A DNA stretch of 34,949 nt. Origin: Verrucomicrobiota bacterium (lineage in GTDB: Bacteria; Verrucomicrobiota; Verrucomicrobiia; Limisphaerales; SIBE01). The position numbers and the translations under genes were made by a program. Positions 33,119 through 34,949 of this stretch are shown here, one piece after another. Numbering within the stretch: position 1 is the stretch's first letter; each line of letters starts with the position of its first letter. Where the stretch lies: the NCBI GenBank assembly GCA_016871535.1, contig VHCZ01000039.1, positions 1 to 34,949 of the forward strand. The letters run 5' to 3'. Below the pieces are notes generated by a model that saw nothing but the letters and a program-made list of their open reading frames with translations, was not told where the DNA came from and made no database searches.

Positions 33119-33566
33119 ATGAAGAAATGGCTTCTCGTGAGTCTTGTGTGCGTCATCGCGGCGCTCGTGATCGTTCCACGCGCCTTTTCCGCCAAAGAAC
33201 CCGTTCACAAAGGCAAGAAGGTCAGCGCCTGGATTCGTGATTTGGCGCGGCCCTCCGCTCCACACCCGGCGGCTGAAGACGCTCTGACCGAAATGGGGGC
33301 AGCCGCAGTGCCTTATCTGATCGCTGCCCTCGACAATTCGCAATTGTTCCGTGACAAACCCGAGAGTTGGTTTGGCCCCAAGGCGCCCGTGCCAAACCAG
33401 CGCTACCTGTTTCCGCCTCGGAACGGCGCCATGGGGCGGCTTCACGTTGCAACGGTTTTGGGACGGATCGGTTGGCCAGCCACGAATGCGGTGCCGCGGC
33501 TGATCCGCCTGTTGACGGCGGACGTCCCCGCCGTGGTCAAAGGCACGAACACGATGCGACCAGAAC
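33119..33566 (+). pseudogene. HEAT-repeat protein, N-terminal part (frameshifted)
   Basis: ATG 33119 opens a signal peptide (MKKWLLVSLVCVIAALVIVP with a later AFSA cleavage site). Then come KKVSAWIRDLA and the first HEAT-type helices: ALTEMGAAAVPYLIAALD, HVATVLGRIGWPATNAVPRL and IRLLTADVPAVV. Near 33540-33560 the frame turns into nonsense (TMRPERAPGSSHGAQ), while the next HEAT repeat (DQNVRQAAATALKEIG) continues in the +1 frame. Removal of one base, for example the A at 33554, would join them. The two parts are surely one gene of about 590 residues in origin. Confidence 0.78.
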
Positions 33567-34895
33567 GTGCGCCAGGCAGCAGCCACGGCGCTCAAGGAAA
33601 TCGGGATTCCAGGCCAGGACGCCGCTCCACCGTTGACCGACCTGCTCACAAACCGGGATCCGCGAGTGCGCTGGTACGCTTCCGAATTGGTCACCAATGT
33701 TCAACCGCCACTGACGCGCGAGTTCATCCTGGGTCTCGCCGGCGCTTTGCGAATGGAGGATGGACGCAACCGCCCCAACATTCTGGCCGCGTTGAAAGGC
33801 TGCCAGCCCGCCGCCCACACAGCCTGGCCGGATTTGGTCGCACAACTCCAACACACGAACGCCGCCGTGCGCGCCAGCGCGGCCGAAGCGCTCGGCGTTT
33901 GCGCTCCGGCAACGGCGTCCGTGACCGAAGCGTTGGAACAAGCTCTCTGCGACGTGCAACCCCAGGTCCGCCTCGAAGCTGCCTTTGCGCTCTGTCAAAT
34001 TGACCCGAGCCAGGAACCGCGCTGCACCCCGTACCTGCTCGATCGACTTCAGGACCCGAAAGTGTTCTGGAGGCGCAAAGCCGCGCGGTACCTCGCGGAG
34101 ATGCGACTGACTTGTCCCGCAGCCATCCCGACGCTGAAATTCGTGTTGAAGGACCTGGACCCGGAAACTCGCCTGCTGGCGGCTCGCGCCATCGTTCAAA
34201 CAGATCCTGATCAAGCCGACTCCGTGATCCCGGTCTTGCGAGACGCGTTGCTCGATCGCGGTCCTCAGCGCCGGACCCTGGCCGCAGCCCAAATCCTGGG
34301 TGACCTGGGACCCCGCGCGCGCGGCGCGGTTCCGGCGTTAGCCGAAGCCATCGACGACGCGTACGCGCCGTCAGCCTCGGCCGCAGCCGACGCGCTGGAA
34401 AAGATCGAACCCGGTCTGCTCCTGAAATTGAAGAACGATCCGGCTGCCAAGCGAAACCTTGTGTTGCCGGAGCTGATTCGCGCGTTGGCGGGAAGCCTCG
34501 AACTGCTCGGGTTCGCTCTGCAGTCGCTCAAGCGTTTTGGCGTGAACGCCCGGGACGCGGTGCCGCACATGATCGCCGCTCTGGAGCATCCCGATCTGAA
34601 AGATTCGCGGTATGATTGGGTCTGGCTGCGGGCCTTGGACGCATTTGGCGCGATTGGCCCTTCGGCTTCCCCGGCTGTTCCCTTGCTGGTTCAAGCGCTC
34701 CGCCACAAGACCGTCGCGATTCGCAGCAGTGCTGCGGCGGCGCTCAGGCGTATTGGGCTGGCCTCGACTGAGGTCATTTCCACCCTGGTCAAGTGCCTTA
34801 GTGGTCCATTTCATAAATACGCTCACGTTCGCGGCAAGGGATTTTTCGGCCAGACGAGGCGCGAGCGACGAGCATATCCCGAAGTGGATCTGTAA
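33567..34895 (+). CDS. HEAT-repeat protein, main part, with repeat-derived C-terminus
   Basis: 442 codons in the second frame. About ten HEAT/PBS-lyase-like repeats are visible, each with a VR or ARxxAAxALxxI core: VRQAAATALKEIGIPGQDAA, VRASAAEALGVCAPATASV, PQVRLEAAFALCQID, FWRRKAARYLAEM, TRLLAARAIVQTD, RRTLAAAQILGDLGPRARGA, SASAAADALEKIEP and IRSSAAAALRRIGL. Such solenoids bind proteins, and the upstream signal peptide suggests a periplasmic scaffold. Translation alone would begin at GTG 33567, but the real start is in the frameshifted part. The last 31 residues, from S at 34800, are encoded by a repeat element, so the native C-terminus is lost. Confidence 0.8.
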   Translation: MRQAAATALKEIGIPGQDAAPPLTDLLTNRDPRVRWYASELVTNVQPPLTREFILGLAGALRMEDGRNRPNILAALKGCQPAAHTAWPDLVAQLQHTNAAVRASAAEALGVCAPATASVTEALEQALCDVQPQVRLEAAFALCQIDPSQEPRCTPYLLDRLQDPKVFWRRKAARYLAEMRLTCPAAIPTLKFVLKDLDPETRLLAARAIVQTDPDQADSVIPVLRDALLDRGPQRRTLAAAQILGDLGPRARGAVPALAEAIDDAYAPSASAAADALEKIEPGLLLKLKNDPAAKRNLVLPELIRALAGSLELLGFALQSLKRFGVNARDAVPHMIAALEHPDLKDSRYDWVWLRALDAFGAIGPSASPAVPLLVQALRHKTVAIRSSAAAALRRIGLASTEVISTLVKCLSGPFHKYAHVRGKGFFGQTRRERRAYPEVDL

Positions 34896-34949
34896 GGAGC
34901 AAGCAACGAAGTCTGGCGAAAAAGAACTGCCGCCCTTCGGGTTGCGCCG
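34801..34949. mobile_element. MITE-like element, partial, running off the window
   Basis: From about 34801 (GTGGTCCATTTCATAAATAC) the sequence stops looking like HEAT coding DNA. From 34831 (GCGGCAAGGGATTTTT) it matches the module layout of the element at 15551-15823 (GCGGCGAGGGATTTT at 15580). Shared marks in the same order are GAGGCG, GAGCAT with CCC, CTGTAAGGA, CAACG.AG and GCCGCCC followed by GGGTT. TTA precedes the putative left end (34798-34800), matching the TAA target seen at the other element. The right end is outside the window. Confidence 0.7.

Overview
The window is about 35 kb of GC-rich bacterial chromosome. It probably comes from a Verrucomicrobiota member (Pedosphaera/Limisphaera-like lineage), possibly an uncultured one; this is inference from content. 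The signs are lipid A genes with an LpxC-FabZ fusion, many secreted or Tat-exported sugar enzymes (a Gfo/Idh/MocA protein, a DUF6807/PmoA-like protein, an SMP-30 lactonase, a clan-A-like glycoside hydrolase), weak ribosome binding sites with several GTG starts, and intergenic gaps filled with palindromic repeats. I saw no rRNA, tRNA, CRISPR array or phage.

Layout. 0-0.8 kb: a transposase fragment (IS630 type) at the edge and a vapBC toxin-antitoxin pair. 0.8-6.4 kb: housekeeping genes: a secreted cyclophilin, a DUF192 lipoprotein overlapping hemL, a Uma2-type protein, ruvX, truA and trmL. 6.4-9.6 kb: a decayed stretch with a headless PQQ-dehydrogenase/cytochrome c remnant, an unknown small protein, a sialidase-like pseudogene with an internal deletion, and an intact SMP-30 lactonase. 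9.7-15.4 kb: recQ on the minus strand, divergent from lpxC-fabZ and lpxA (overlapping, lipid A synthesis), then nadA. 15.5-15.8 kb: a MITE-like element. 15.9-20.9 kb (minus): a GNAT acetyltransferase overlapping a PIG-L deacetylase, a ROK-type protein and a glycoside hydrolase. 21-24.4 kb (plus): an M23 peptidase with a PKD-like region and an ABC-2 permease without an adjacent ATPase. 24.9-30.9 kb (minus): rhaA, an SDR dehydrogenase, dtd, a DUF6807 protein and a Tat-exported Gfo/Idh oxidoreductase. 31-34.9 kb (plus): a gamma-glutamyltransferase and a HEAT-repeat protein that is frameshifted and has a 3' end replaced by repeat DNA.

How the genes fit together. The lipid A pair is a tight translational unit. 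The sugar genes between 16 and 31 kb look like a loose catabolic neighbourhood for rhamnose-containing or other plant or algal polysaccharides, but no transporter, kinase or aldolase completes a pathway here. The most distinctive part of the window is its non-coding DNA. At least six families of palindromic repeats occupy most intergenic gaps. They include a four-hairpin element whose stems show paired changes between copies, a 144-bp tandem repeat with variable loops, a four-copy ~109-bp palindrome, a nested 25-bp inverted repeat, and a MITE-like element made of two inverted copies of a ~100-bp module. A relative of that module reappears at the right edge, where it supplies the last codons of the HEAT gene. 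I did not find a clear new multi-gene system; the repeat architecture is the best candidate for something undescribed.
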